Positions 26,004-35,611 of a DNA stretch of 64,000 bases are shown here, in pieces. The DNA comes from Kiritimatiellia bacterium. GTDB taxonomy: Bacteria; Verrucomicrobiota; Kiritimatiellia; UBA8416; JABMPJ01. The position numbers were made by a program, and so were the translations under genes. The first letter of the stretch is position 1. Each line of letters begins with the position of its first letter. The notes below the pieces were generated by a model, which was given only the letters and a program-made list of their open reading frames with translations, was not told where the DNA came from and searched no databases. The DNA is taken from NCBI GenBank assembly GCA_030745755.1, contig JASLOA010000027.1:214382-278381 (forward strand), in the 5' to 3' direction.

Positions 26004-27845
26004 ATGCAAACAGACGTTCCAGAGGGTGCAGGTGTGACGGGTGACACCGGACGTGTGCTGAAGCAGGTCTTCGGGTTCGACTCGTTCCGGCCGAACCAGG
26101 AGGAGATCGTGCAGGCCATTCTCGACCGGCGCGATGCGTTTGTGGTGATGCCGACCGGGGGCGGGAAGTCGCTCTGCTACCAGCTGCCGGCCCACATCAT
26201 GTCCGGTACCTGCATGGTGATCAGTCCGTTGATCTCGCTGATGAAGGACCAGGTGGACGCCGCTACGGCGACAGGCCTGCGGGCGGCCTACCTCAACAGT
26301 GCGCTTTCGTCCAGCGATCGTGTAGCCGTACAGCGCGCCCTGATGCAAGGCGAGCTGGACCTGATCTACGTATCCCCGGAGCGGTTCGCGATGGAGGAGT
26401 TCATCGATGTGCTGGCCCATGTCGACCTCGCCTTCACGGCAATCGATGAGGCCCACTGCATTTCAGAGTGGGGCCATGACTTCCGGCCCGACTACCTGAA
26501 TTTGGCGACGCTGACAAAGCGGTTCCCGGACGTACCGGTCGCCGCGTTTACGGCCACGGCGACGCATCGTGTGCAGGAGGACATCGTGACGCGCCTGGGG
26601 TTGCGCAGCCCGCACGTGGTGCGCGCCTCGTTCAACCGGCCCAACCTGTTCTACAAAGTGGTGCCGAAGCAGAAGGGCCTGAAGCAGATTCTCCGTTTTG
26701 TGAAGGACCACGCCGGCGAGTCCGGAATCGTCTACCGCACCACGCGCAACAGCGTGGAAGAAACCGCCGCGATGCTGGAGCAAGCGGGCGTGAAGGCCTT
26801 GCCGTATCACGCCGGGCTCGATGCCGGGACGCGCGCGGCCAACCAGGATGCGTTCAATCGCGATGAAGTGGATGTCATCGTGGCGACGATTGCATTTGGC
26901 ATGGGGATCGACAAGTCCAACGTGCGTTACGTTCTGCATGGCGACCTCCCCAAGAATATCGAAAGTTATTACCAGGAGACTGGACGCGCTGGCCGCGACG
27001 GTGAGCCGGCCCAGTTGCTACTGCTGTTTGGGTATGCGGACATCCCCAAGATCCGATTTTTCATTGACCAGATCCCGGATGCCGACGAGCAGCGGCATGC
27101 CCTGAAATGCCTCAACGACATGGTGGGCCTTGCCACGGTCCACGCCTGTCGGCGGAAGGTCCTGCTGGGCTATTTCGGCGAATCCTATCCCGAGCCAAAC
27201 TGTGGTGGGTGCGACATATGCGCAGGTGAAGTCGAGCGGGTCGACGCCACCCGCGATGCGCAGATGATCCTGTCGGCCATTGCCCGCACGGGTGAGCGTT
27301 TCGGCATGATGCACGTGGTGGACGTGGTGACCGGGGCAGATACGGAGCGGATGCGCCAGTTGGGGCATGACCGCATCAAGACCTATGGCGTGGGGAAGGA
27401 TCGCGAGAAGCGCTATTGGCGCTTCCTGTTGGACAATCTCCTGGCGCAAGGGGTGGTGGAGCAGACAGAAGGGAAATACCCCGTTGTCCAGCTTCAACCG
27501 CCTGCCCGCGAGGTACTCTTTGGCGACCGACAGGTGCATGTCTTGCGTACACGCAAGAGTGCGCCCAAGCGCAAAAAGAGCGCCGCAACCGGCGTTGAAG
27601 CCTATGACGAGGCGCTCTTCGACGAACTGCGCGCTCTGCGGCGGCGGCTTGCGGCCGCGCGCCGGCTCCCGCCCTACGTGATCTTCTCGGACCGGACGCT
27701 GCATGAAATGGCGCGGCGCTATCCGGTCACACCCGCACAGATGCTGCGCATCACCGGGGTCGGCGATGCCAAGCTCGAGCGTTACGGCAAGCCGTTCATG
27801 GAGGCGATTGCCGAGTTCCAGAAGGAAGGGGCTGCGCAGGCATGA
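26004..27845 (+). CDS. recQ: ATP-dependent DNA helicase RecQ
   Basis: 3'-5' DNA helicase of recombination and repair. Motif 0/I FDSFRPNQEEIVQA and MPTGGGKSLCYQLPA, motif II AIDEAHCISEWGHDFRPDY, motif III FTATAT, motif VI QETGRAGRDG. The RQC zinc site follows (C..CGGCDIC), then a winged helix and C-terminal HRDC domain (about 535-610). Complete at 613 residues. The stop overlaps the next ATG by four bases. Confidence 0.97.
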   Translation: MQTDVPEGAGVTGDTGRVLKQVFGFDSFRPNQEEIVQAILDRRDAFVVMPTGGGKSLCYQLPAHIMSGTCMVISPLISLMKDQVDAATATGLRAAYLNSALSSSDRVAVQRALMQGELDLIYVSPERFAMEEFIDVLAHVDLAFTAIDEAHCISEWGHDFRPDYLNLATLTKRFPDVPVAAFTATATHRVQEDIVTRLGLRSPHVVRASFNRPNLFYKVVPKQKGLKQILRFVKDHAGESGIVYRTTRNSVEETAAMLEQAGVKALPYHAGLDAGTRAANQDAFNRDEVDVIVATIAFGMGIDKSNVRYVLHGDLPKNIESYYQETGRAGRDGEPAQLLLLFGYADIPKIRFFIDQIPDADEQRHALKCLNDMVGLATVHACRRKVLLGYFGESYPEPNCGGCDICAGEVERVDATRDAQMILSAIARTGERFGMMHVVDVVTGADTERMRQLGHDRIKTYGVGKDREKRYWRFLLDNLLAQGVVEQTEGKYPVVQLQPPAREVLFGDRQVHVLRTRKSAPKRKKSAATGVEAYDEALFDELRALRRRLAAARRLPPYVIFSDRTLHEMARRYPVTPAQMLRITGVGDAKLERYGKPFMEAIAEFQKEGAAQA

Positions 27846-29713
27846 AGCCCGGTATCCGTAACGCCTTGCATGTATGGGAGCGCATCTTCTTTCGTACGCT
27901 GACCGGCTTGCTGTGTCTGCTTATCCTGGTTGGTATCTACCTGTCGCATGTTGGCTTGCCCTGGCAGATGGGGAACGCATTGATGCGCCGTATCGACACG
28001 GGAGTATTTGCGGTGGAGGCCGAGACCATCCGGATGGGGTTGATCAGGGGGGTGCGCCTTGAAGCTGTCTCGGTTTACCGGCGCAGCCGGGTGGGCCCGC
28101 CGGCCGTTGAAGCCGAAGAGGTCACGCTCTGGATTGACCCGCTGGCTTTCCTGCGGGGGATGAGCACGGTCCAGCGTGTGGAGGTCATGGATGGCGAGAT
28201 CCGCCCTGAGTTCATGAGTGCGCATCGCGAGCCGGACGAGACCGTGACGCTGGGGGCCTACCAGACAGAGCTGATGCTGACCCGTTGCCGGATCCAGGGC
28301 ACGATGATAGAGGCCTTGCAGGGCCGGCTGAAATTGAGTGAGACAACGGTCCGGCTGTTCGACATCCGGACGACGCTGTCGCGTGATGGTCTGAGCGGAA
28401 CCGCAGCCGGGCACGTACAGTACGACTCCCGAACGACCATGGTGGAAGGCCAGGCTGAGGCCGCCATGTATCCGAGCATTGTCGAACCGATTCTGACGGC
28501 ATGGGATCTGAATGGGCTGGTCCGGCTGTTCCAGCGTTTCGCGTTCGATGATAAGCCGCCGACCACCTCGCTGACGTTCAAGGTCGGGGCGGGCGAGGGG
28601 GGGGCGGTTGTGTTCGATGGTGACGTCCACCTCAAGGCGGCGCGGTACCGCGGCGTACCGGTGTTGCAGGCCGATGCGGCACTCAACGTAACGAGCTCCA
28701 ACGCCCCTGTTGTGGTGACGCTCGATCCGCTCACCGTCGTGCGGCGTGATGGCAGTATGCAGGGCAAGTTGATTATCGATCGGGGCCAGACGAATATCTG
28801 TTTCGATGCCCACGGCTCCTTGAATCCCCATCTCGTGCGCCAGTCGATCGGTGTGCTCTCCGACCCCTTCTGGGACCGGTGGCGCTTTGAAGGCCCCGTG
28901 GAGATCAAGGCCAGGGGCGTGGCCGGATACGAGGCACTGAAGGGCACGGACTTCACAATCGATTTCGTGGGGCGTGATCTGTATTACACCAATCATCCAC
29001 TGGAGTTCTGCAGCTTGAGCATGCACATGCTCGATGAATCGGTCACCCTCTCATCGGTGCGTGCCGGGGCGTACGGGGGTGAAATGACCGGCGGCGCGAC
29101 ATTTGCTCTGCCCGCCCAAGGCGCGAGCAACACGGCGTTTGATGTGTCGCTCTGCGTTACCAATGTGAACTTCGAGCGTGTGTCTGCGGTCTTGATCCCC
29201 GAGGACAACCAGGCGTATCGTGGCCGGCTTTCGGGGTGCCTCGCCTTGTGTGGCATGCTCGGCGAGGGCAACGGGGACACGATCCGGGGAGACGGCGCGA
29301 TTACGATCGACGACGGACGCGTCTTCATGCTGCCGGTCTTTGGCGGGTTGTCCGAAATCATGACCCGGATCATCCCGGGATTGGATTTCGTGCTGCGCCA
29401 GAGTGATGCATCGGCGGCGTTCCGCGTGGAGGAGTCACGTGTGGCGAGTAAGGAGATCAAGATCAACGGCAGTGTGCTCAGTCTGAAGGGCTATGGTCAG
29501 TGCGGTTTCGACAAGGCCGTAGACTTTCATGCACAGGTCAAGTTGATGAAGGATAACAACATGGTGGCCAAGCTGGTGCGGGTGGTGACCTTTCCGCTCA
29601 GCAAGCTGTTTGAGTTTCGGGTACGGGGCACGCTGGATGAACCGCGTTGGTACCCCGAGAACTTCTCGAAAGACCTCTTGGAGAAGATCGGGCTGAAGAG
29701 AAGTAGTCAGTAA
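27842..29713 (+). CDS. AsmA-like large periplasmic/inner-membrane protein
   Basis: 623 residues: an N-terminal transmembrane helix (about 15-38) followed by a long beta-rich periplasmic body. The C-terminal third resembles AsmA_2/DUF3971-type ends: MLPVFGGLSEIMTRIIPG, then FRVEESRVASKEIKINGS and FRVRGTLDEPRWYPEN. Members of this superfamily are implicated in lipid transport to the outer membrane. Coupled to recQ by an ATGA overlap, an unusual partner. Confidence 0.75.
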   Translation: MKPGIRNALHVWERIFFRTLTGLLCLLILVGIYLSHVGLPWQMGNALMRRIDTGVFAVEAETIRMGLIRGVRLEAVSVYRRSRVGPPAVEAEEVTLWIDPLAFLRGMSTVQRVEVMDGEIRPEFMSAHREPDETVTLGAYQTELMLTRCRIQGTMIEALQGRLKLSETTVRLFDIRTTLSRDGLSGTAAGHVQYDSRTTMVEGQAEAAMYPSIVEPILTAWDLNGLVRLFQRFAFDDKPPTTSLTFKVGAGEGGAVVFDGDVHLKAARYRGVPVLQADAALNVTSSNAPVVVTLDPLTVVRRDGSMQGKLIIDRGQTNICFDAHGSLNPHLVRQSIGVLSDPFWDRWRFEGPVEIKARGVAGYEALKGTDFTIDFVGRDLYYTNHPLEFCSLSMHMLDESVTLSSVRAGAYGGEMTGGATFALPAQGASNTAFDVSLCVTNVNFERVSAVLIPEDNQAYRGRLSGCLALCGMLGEGNGDTIRGDGAITIDDGRVFMLPVFGGLSEIMTRIIPGLDFVLRQSDASAAFRVEESRVASKEIKINGSVLSLKGYGQCGFDKAVDFHAQVKLMKDNNMVAKLVRVVTFPLSKLFEFRVRGTLDEPRWYPENFSKDLLEKIGLKRSSQ

Positions 29714-29779
29714 TCAGTGATCAGTGATCAGTGATCAGCAGGTTGCGTTTCCTGCTGGCCACTGATTACTGATCACTGG
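29708..29779. repeat. CAGTAATCAGTGATCAGTG repeat with inverted arm
   Basis: AGTGATCAGTGATCAGTG-type direct units are followed by CCTGCTGG and ACTGATTACTGATCACTGG, making an imperfect stem-loop. The same TAATCAGTGATC unit recurs at 35545-35611, and related GATCACTGATGACTGATCACT at 49197-49220. Confidence 0.7.
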
Positions 29780-29831
29780 AAGAGCGGGGGTTGTGCGGCA
29801 TCAACCCGGATTGCAGGATCAAGGGCTGGAA

Positions 29832-31184
29832 ATGAAATTTCTCGTTATCACCTATGGGTGCCAGATGAACGTGCGCGACAGCGAAGCGGTGAGCGCTTTG
29901 CTGATGCGGCAGGGGTATGTGTGCGCGGAGGGGGAGGCGGATGCCGACGTCATCGTCATCAACACCTGCAGCGTGCGCGGCAAAGCCGAGGCCAAGGCCC
30001 TCGGGAAACTGGGGCTGTTGGTTGCGGATAGCCGGCGCAACCATCCCGACCGCGTGGTCGGCGTGATGGGGTGCATGGTGCAACGTTTGGGACCGGCCCT
30101 GTTTGAGAAGGTGCCGGGCCTGGGATTTGGAATCGGCACACAGGCCATGTCGCGCCTGCCGCTGGTACTGCAGGAGGTGTTTGAAGGCAAAGCGCCCGTG
30201 CTGGATGTGGGGGATGGGGATGATGCCGAGGCCCTGACGGGGCATGTGGAGGGCCATCTGTCAGCGTTCGTGAATATCCTGCTGGGGTGCGACAGGCGCT
30301 GCACGTATTGCATTGTGCCGCACGTACGGGGGCGCGAGTGGAGTCGTCCGGCCGAGAGTGTTGTGGACGAAGTGCGTGAGTTGGTGGGCCAGGGCGTACG
30401 CGAGGTGACGCTGTTGGGACAGAGCGTCATGAACTATGGGCGACGCAATCCGGTGTGGCCGGAAGGCTCGACTTCGGCAGGCGGATACGAGACGCCGTTT
30501 CCGAGATTGCTCGAGGCCGTGGATGCGGTGGTTGGCATTGAGCGCGTACGGTTCACCTCGGGCCATCCATCGGGCTGCACCCCGGAGCTGGTGCGTGCCA
30601 TGGCGGAGCTCCCCACTGTGTGTGAGCATCTGCACCTGCCTTGTCAGTCGGGGTCGGATCCTATCCTGGAGCGGATGCGCCGTGGCTACACCGTTGACCA
30701 GTTCCGGCAGGCCGCGCGAGTGCTGCAGGCGGCCGTGCCGGGCGTGGCGCTTTCGACCGATATCATCGTCGGGTTCCCCGGCGAAACAGAAGAGGATTTC
30801 GAGCGGACACGGGCGTTCATGGAGGAGATCGGATTCGACAATGCCTTCATCTTCAAGTACTCTCCGCGCTCTGGTACCCCGGCCGCGGAGTGGGACGATG
30901 ACGTGTCGGATGAAGAGAAGATGCGTCGTAACCAGGTGTTGCTTGAGGACCAGACCCGTCGTGTCGAAGCCATCAACAAGGCGCTCGTGGGACAACGGGT
31001 GAATGTCCTCGTGGAAGGGCCCAGTCTGCGCAATGCGGCACGCTGGTCCGGCCGGTCGCGCACGAACAAAGTGGTGGTATTTGAGCCTATCCCGGGCGTG
31101 GAACGGGGCGACTGCGTGGAACTGCTGGTGGAGCGGGTGACGGCGACGACGTTGTACGCAGTGGGAAGTGTGAGGGGAGCATGA
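29832..31184 (+). CDS. miaB: tRNA-2-methylthio-N6-dimethylallyladenosine synthase
   Basis: Radical-SAM methylthiotransferase acting on A37 of tRNA. UPF0004 domain with GCQMN, NTCSVRGKAE and GCMVQRLG cysteines, radical-SAM motif CDRRCTYCIVP, LGQSVMNYG, and a C-terminal TRAM domain. About 450 residues from ATG 29832, preceded by AAGGGCTGGA. A paralogue, rimO, lies at 50158. Confidence 0.96.
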   Translation: MKFLVITYGCQMNVRDSEAVSALLMRQGYVCAEGEADADVIVINTCSVRGKAEAKALGKLGLLVADSRRNHPDRVVGVMGCMVQRLGPALFEKVPGLGFGIGTQAMSRLPLVLQEVFEGKAPVLDVGDGDDAEALTGHVEGHLSAFVNILLGCDRRCTYCIVPHVRGREWSRPAESVVDEVRELVGQGVREVTLLGQSVMNYGRRNPVWPEGSTSAGGYETPFPRLLEAVDAVVGIERVRFTSGHPSGCTPELVRAMAELPTVCEHLHLPCQSGSDPILERMRRGYTVDQFRQAARVLQAAVPGVALSTDIIVGFPGETEEDFERTRAFMEEIGFDNAFIFKYSPRSGTPAAEWDDDVSDEEKMRRNQVLLEDQTRRVEAINKALVGQRVNVLVEGPSLRNAARWSGRSRTNKVVVFEPIPGVERGDCVELLVERVTATTLYAVGSVRGA

Positions 31185-31723
31185 GTGTGTTGGCCAAGTA
31201 TGCGATTCTGATGGGGGCCATCCTGGCGCCGCTCTATGGAGTTATGATCCTGGCGCCGCACCTGGCCATGCTTGGACTGAAACGGTTTCCGCGCAGTCGC
31301 ATCATGGGCGCCGTGCTCTCGGTGATCGGGTTTGCCTGGGCCGGTTGGCTGCTGCACCAGACTCCGATGGGGCGCTTCGAGCAGTATCGGGCCATCCTCT
31401 ACGCGCTGCTTCCTGTGATCTGTATCCTGGTCAACATTCTGAACAGTGAACTGCTCGCCCCGCGTGCCCTGGGTGGCATCATGATGCTGGTGCCTGCCCC
31501 GCTCCTGGCAGCGGCGCGGTGGCACCCCTCGCCCTGGCGTTACCTGGTTATTGTGATGGCCTACATCCTGGTCCTCAAAGGCGTCGCGCTCATCTTGAGC
31601 CCCTATGTCTTCCGTCGCAGCGGCGAACGCATTGTGAAGACCGAGAGTCTCTGTCGTGCCTGGGGCGGTTTCGGTATGGCCATGGCCATCCTGCTCATCG
31701 TGTTGGGGATTACCATCTACTAG
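31181..31723 (+). CDS. Polytopic membrane protein of unknown function
   Basis: 180 residues with about five hydrophobic helices and no soluble domain. ATG overlaps the miaB stop. No catalytic residue pattern or known family recognised; the even spread of hydrophobic segments and the coupled start support a real gene. Confidence 0.6.
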   Translation: MSVLAKYAILMGAILAPLYGVMILAPHLAMLGLKRFPRSRIMGAVLSVIGFAWAGWLLHQTPMGRFEQYRAILYALLPVICILVNILNSELLAPRALGGIMMLVPAPLLAAARWHPSPWRYLVIVMAYILVLKGVALILSPYVFRRSGERIVKTESLCRAWGGFGMAMAILLIVLGITIY

Positions 31724-31771
31724 AGCGGTTCTGAGAGAAGCCATAGCCGCTTCGTGGCAGAGAGCTCCCGA

Positions 31772-32596
31772 CTACTCTTCCTCGTCGCCTTCGAACATGG
31801 CTTCAAGGCGGGAGTCAGGCGTGGTGCCCAGCTCAAGGGCGCGATGGTAGAAGTCGTGGGCGGCTTTGCGATCGGGCTCGGGTCCCGTCAGCATGAGTTG
31901 GGCCATGTTGTAATGGGCTTCCGCGAGGCCGGGCTCCACAGAGATGGCGGTGTCCAGTTCCTCTATGGCTGCGTCCCTCTGACCGTCACCGAAGTAGGCG
32001 GCAGCCAGACCCACGTGAACGGGTGCGTTGGAAGGCTCCTCGATTGAAAGTTCTTTGAGCAGGAAGATGGCATCGCCGAAACGACGCGCCTGACATTGGG
32101 CCAGGCCGGCCAGAAGACGCAGACTGATGTTGTCCGGATCGAGCTTGAACCCTTCAATGATGCGGGCACGGGCGGCTTCAGATTCCCCTTCTTCAAGACA
32201 GGCGCGCGCCAGGGCGAGGAGTGAGGGCACGTCACCGGGCTGTTGAACCTCGACCGGTGTGGCGTTGGTCCCGGCCGGTCCGGGCGGGTCCTCGACGTCG
32301 GGCTTCATGCCGTCCAGCAGGGCCTGAATCTGGTCGTCGCAGTACTCCATGCGGAACTCAATCATGTCCGGATTGAAGTCCGGGGTCTCGGTCATGATCT
32401 CGGTAAAAGAGTTGAGGGCGAGCTTGTAGAGCAGGAGCGCTCTGCCGTGGTCGGCCGTCTCGGCAGCACGGTCGGCTTCCGCCAGTATATCCTGCGTACG
32501 CGTAAACTTCAGCGTGGCGGCGATGATGTCCCCCATCGCCGGAGAGGTGCTGAGCAGTGTGGCGAGGCAGGTTAGTAGGGCGAGGGTCGTTTTCAT
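31772..32596 (-). CDS. Secreted tetratricopeptide-repeat protein
   Basis: 274 residues from ATG 32596. Signal peptide (MKTTLALLTCLATLLSTSPA), a helical region, then at least three TPR units in the C-terminal half (for example EPSNAPVHVGLAAAYFGDGQ and VEPGLAEAHYNMAQLMLTG). Probably a periplasmic scaffold; partner unknown. The frame continues upstream of 32596 but without a signal sequence. Confidence 0.8.
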   Translation of the reverse strand: MKTTLALLTCLATLLSTSPAMGDIIAATLKFTRTQDILAEADRAAETADHGRALLLYKLALNSFTEIMTETPDFNPDMIEFRMEYCDDQIQALLDGMKPDVEDPPGPAGTNATPVEVQQPGDVPSLLALARACLEEGESEAARARIIEGFKLDPDNISLRLLAGLAQCQARRFGDAIFLLKELSIEEPSNAPVHVGLAAAYFGDGQRDAAIEELDTAISVEPGLAEAHYNMAQLMLTGPEPDRKAAHDFYHRALELGTTPDSRLEAMFEGDEEE

Positions 32597-32655
32597 TGCG
32601 GCTGAAACTATAGGTGGTACTGCGGCACATTGGCAAGTCGCTTCGGTCAAGGGGG

Positions 32656-32743
32656 AGGTCACTTCGGCCAAGGGGAAGGCCACTTGGCTGGACCGGTTTG
32701 GAATACCAAACCGCTAAGGCCTGCGTGACCTTCCCCTTGGCCT
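32656..32743. repeat. Nested inverted repeat
   Basis: GGCCAAGGGGAAGGCCAC and downstream GTGACCTTCCCCTTGGCC pair with one mismatch, enclosing a central GGTTTGG-AATA-CCAAACC hairpin. Together with the adjacent MITE-like element it fills the 340-base gap between the TPR and HAD genes. Confidence 0.6.
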
Positions 32744-32760
32744 CCGTTGGGGTTAGGGGG

Positions 32761-32939
32761 AATGGCTCTCAGATAAGAGAGGTCTGGGATGCATACGATA
32801 TGGTCCCAGCGATTTTCGCTGGGCTATGACGGGACACCCCTTTGGGGTGTTGCGAAAGACCCCAAAGGGGTCCAACATCATAGCCAGGGGTGAAACCCCT
32901 GGGAACCCGTGCACCCGAAAAATCCTTATCTGAGTGCTA
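32761..32939. mobile_element. MITE-like element with terminal inverted repeats carrying REP/BIME hairpins (copy 2)
   Basis: Reverse-orientation relative of 7247-7428. Ends TGGCTCTCAGATAAG and CTTATCTGAGTGCTA. Inside: CCCAGCGATTTTCGCTGGG, CACCCCTTTGGGGTG, GACCCCAAAGGGGTC, CCAGGGGTGAAACCCCTGG. The right end contains the TAG stop of the nagD-like gene. Confidence 0.75.
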
Positions 32940-33692
32940 AACGCCCACGATGTCGCGGAGTTCGGTGTAGGTTTCTACGACGTAGTCGGGCTGAACCGGG
33001 GCGGTTTCGAGGTCGGCGCGCTTGGAGTAGCCGGTTAGGATGAGCGCTGTGGGCATGCCGGCGGCTTGGCCGGCGATGATGTCGGTGGTGAGGTTGTCGC
33101 CCACGGCCAGGATGTCGGCCGGATCGAGTCCCATACGCTCCGCTCCCATATCCATAATGCGGCGCTCAGGTTTGCCGATGAAGAGAGGCTCTGTCTTGGA
33201 GCCGGTTGCAACGGCTGCGACAAGTGCTCCTGTGCCCGGTGCCACGCGATCATGCAGCGGCAAGCCGTGATCCGGGTTGGTGGCGATGAAGCGGGCGCCC
33301 TTGTGAATCAGGTTGCAGGCGAGCTTCAGTTTGGCATAGGTGAAGCTGCGGTCGAAGCCGACGATCACGTAATCGGGCGACTCATCGGTAATCGTGAATC
33401 CCTCGGCCAGCAGCGCTTCGCCGAGGGCCGGTTCGCCAATCGTGTAGGCCGACCCTTTCTCGAGGTAGTGGGCCGTGGCTTGCGAGGACGTCCATATGTC
33501 CTCCGCAGTGCATTCAATGCCATAGCCCTGGAGCTGGGCCGCCACAACAGCCGGTGTGCGGTTGGAGCGGTTGGTGACAAAGAGACAGGGAATATCACGC
33601 TGGTGACACGCGCGCACGAAGTCACCGGCGCCGGGGATCTCGTGTCCACCAAGGTAAACGGTGCCATCGAGGTCAAGTATGATGCCCTTCAT
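32937..33692 (-). CDS. HAD-IIA family hydrolase (NagD/AraL-like)
   Basis: 251 residues. Nucleophile motif LDLDGTVYLGG, motif II FVTNRSNRT, motif III Lys in FIGKPER, and motif IV VGDNLTTDIIAGQAAG. The C2A-type cap places it with NagD/AraL/4-nitrophenylphosphatase phosphatases. ATG 33692 is preceded by AGAGGAG. The physiological sugar or nucleotide phosphate is not predictable. Confidence 0.9.
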   Translation of the reverse strand: MKGIILDLDGTVYLGGHEIPGAGDFVRACHQRDIPCLFVTNRSNRTPAVVAAQLQGYGIECTAEDIWTSSQATAHYLEKGSAYTIGEPALGEALLAEGFTITDESPDYVIVGFDRSFTYAKLKLACNLIHKGARFIATNPDHGLPLHDRVAPGTGALVAAVATGSKTEPLFIGKPERRIMDMGAERMGLDPADILAVGDNLTTDIIAGQAAGMPTALILTGYSKRADLETAPVQPDYVVETYTELRDIVGV

Positions 33693-33882
33693 AATGCTCC
33701 TCTTCCATGCCGCGTCGCGAGAGAGGGCCCGCGACTGCCCGGCACGATAGAGAACCCTCTCTTCCGAGACAAGCACCTAACATAATTCTAACACATTCAG
33801 AATGGAAAGTGATGGAGTAACGCAGCGCTTCCGGCTATGGTACGGCCCAACTCACATTCCACCATCCAGCGGGGAACTGTCA

Positions 33883-35544
33883 ATGGACGCACAACTCTTC
33901 TTTAAGATCATAACACAGGTAATCGGCGGATTAGGCATTTTCCTTCTGGGCATGAAGAACATGTCTGAAGGAATGCAAGCTGTGGCTGGTAACCGGCTAC
34001 GGCACCTGATTGCTGCTGTTACGAACAATCGACTGGTTGCCTGCGGTGTCGGAACGCTCGTTACGTGTCTTGTTCAGTCCAGTTCTGTGACAACGGTTAT
34101 GGTCGTAGGGTTTGTGAACAGTGGCTTCATGACGCTGATGCAGGCCATTGGTGTGATCATTGGGGCCAATATCGGCACGACCATAACAGGGTGGATTCTG
34201 GTACTGAAGATTGGCAAGTACGGGCTCCCCATCCTGGGCGTATCGGCGCTGATCTATCTTTTCTCTAAACACGAACGGCTGCGCTATACAGCCATGTGCA
34301 TCATGGGCATCGGCATGGTCTTCTTCGGCCTTCACACGATGGGAGCGGCTTTCAAGATTCCTGAAGTGAAAGAGGTACTGGAGCAAATCTTCAGCCAGAT
34401 GGCTGCCGGGACCTACCTGGGTGTTCTGAAATGCGCGTTGGTGGGATGTATCGCCACGATGATTGTGCAGTCGTCTTCAGCGACGCTGGGTGTCACCATC
34501 GCGTTAGCCCAGACCGGCATTATTGATTTCCATACGTCTGCGGGACTGATCCTCGGTCTGAATATCGGTACAACGGTTACCGCCTTCCTTGCTTCTCTGG
34601 GCGCCACGGTGAATGCCCGTCGTGCAGCCTACTCGCACATCGTGTTCAATGTGATCGGCACGCTGTGGGTTGTTCCCGTGTTTTTCGGCTATCTCAGGCT
34701 GATTGAATGGATGGTTGGTTTTACGGCTGAACCAGGTGAGTCTCTGAACATTACCGCGCTTATCGCTTCCACGCACACCGGGTTCAACGTGATCAACACC
34801 ATCGTGTTTGTTCCGTTCATCGGCGTGTTGTCGAGGTTCGTCACATGGCTGGTGAATGACCCGCCACACAAGGAAACCCCGCATCTCGCGTACCTGGATG
34901 TTCGTATGTTGGACACCCCGTCCATAGGCATTCAGCAGTCCCTTGACGAGATTGCAGAGATGGGGCGACACACATCGAAGATGTTTGGCTTCCTGCGCGC
35001 GATTGTGACTGCAGAGGAGATGGATGAAGAGCTCGTAAAGAAGCTCTTCCATCGGGAAGAGGTCCTCGACATTGTGCAGAAGGAAGTCACTGAATTTCTT
35101 GGCAGCATTCTCTCCGGAAATGTTTCGCATGAGGTGGTTACATCCGGGCGCGAACAGCTCAGAATGGCTGACGAGTATGAGTCCATCAGCGATTACGTTG
35201 CAGGCATACTGAAGCTCTATATCAGGGCGGAGAAAGAGGGGATTGTGTTCTCCGCACAGGAGAGGGAAGAGCTCCTCGCGCTTCACGACGACGTTGCTGC
35301 ATACGTGGAGATGGTTTCTGGCGGCGTCAAGGGAGAGCGCCCGGAGATCATTTCGAAAGCCAACACACAAGGCGATGCTATTACGTTTCGTATCAAGGAG
35401 TTGCGGTCACGACATATCGAACGCGTCGGCGAGAAGATCACCACACCGCTGCACAGCTTGATCTACGCTGATATTCTGACCGCACATCGTCGCGTCAAAG
35501 ACCACGCGCTCAATATTGCTGAGGCGCTGGCCGGCGAGAAATAG
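33883..35544 (+). CDS. Na+/phosphate cotransporter family protein (NptA/YjbB-like) with PhoU-like tail
   Basis: 553 residues. The membrane half has the family's duplicated QSSS motifs, CLVQSSSVTTVMVVG and MIVQSSSATLGVTIA, which bind Na+ and phosphate. The C-terminal 200 residues are helical and PhoU-like. ATG 33883 follows GCGGGGA. It is a stand-alone gene; no Pst/PhoBR genes are nearby. Confidence 0.92.
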   Translation: MDAQLFFKIITQVIGGLGIFLLGMKNMSEGMQAVAGNRLRHLIAAVTNNRLVACGVGTLVTCLVQSSSVTTVMVVGFVNSGFMTLMQAIGVIIGANIGTTITGWILVLKIGKYGLPILGVSALIYLFSKHERLRYTAMCIMGIGMVFFGLHTMGAAFKIPEVKEVLEQIFSQMAAGTYLGVLKCALVGCIATMIVQSSSATLGVTIALAQTGIIDFHTSAGLILGLNIGTTVTAFLASLGATVNARRAAYSHIVFNVIGTLWVVPVFFGYLRLIEWMVGFTAEPGESLNITALIASTHTGFNVINTIVFVPFIGVLSRFVTWLVNDPPHKETPHLAYLDVRMLDTPSIGIQQSLDEIAEMGRHTSKMFGFLRAIVTAEEMDEELVKKLFHREEVLDIVQKEVTEFLGSILSGNVSHEVVTSGREQLRMADEYESISDYVAGILKLYIRAEKEGIVFSAQEREELLALHDDVAAYVEMVSGGVKGERPEIISKANTQGDAITFRIKELRSRHIERVGEKITTPLHSLIYADILTAHRRVKDHALNIAEALAGEK

Positions 35545-35611
35545 CAGTAATCAGTGATCCCTCCGTCGCCCTTCGGGCTATGGCGGGCAAGCAGTAATCA
35601 GTGATCAGTGT
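35545..35611. repeat. CAGTAATCAGTGATC direct repeats flanking a family-3-like palindrome
   Basis: Two CAGTAATCAGTGATC units bracket CCGTCGCCCTTCGGGCTATGGCGG. The second unit encodes the last residues (YTDH) and stop of the WYL regulator on the other strand. Confidence 0.65.
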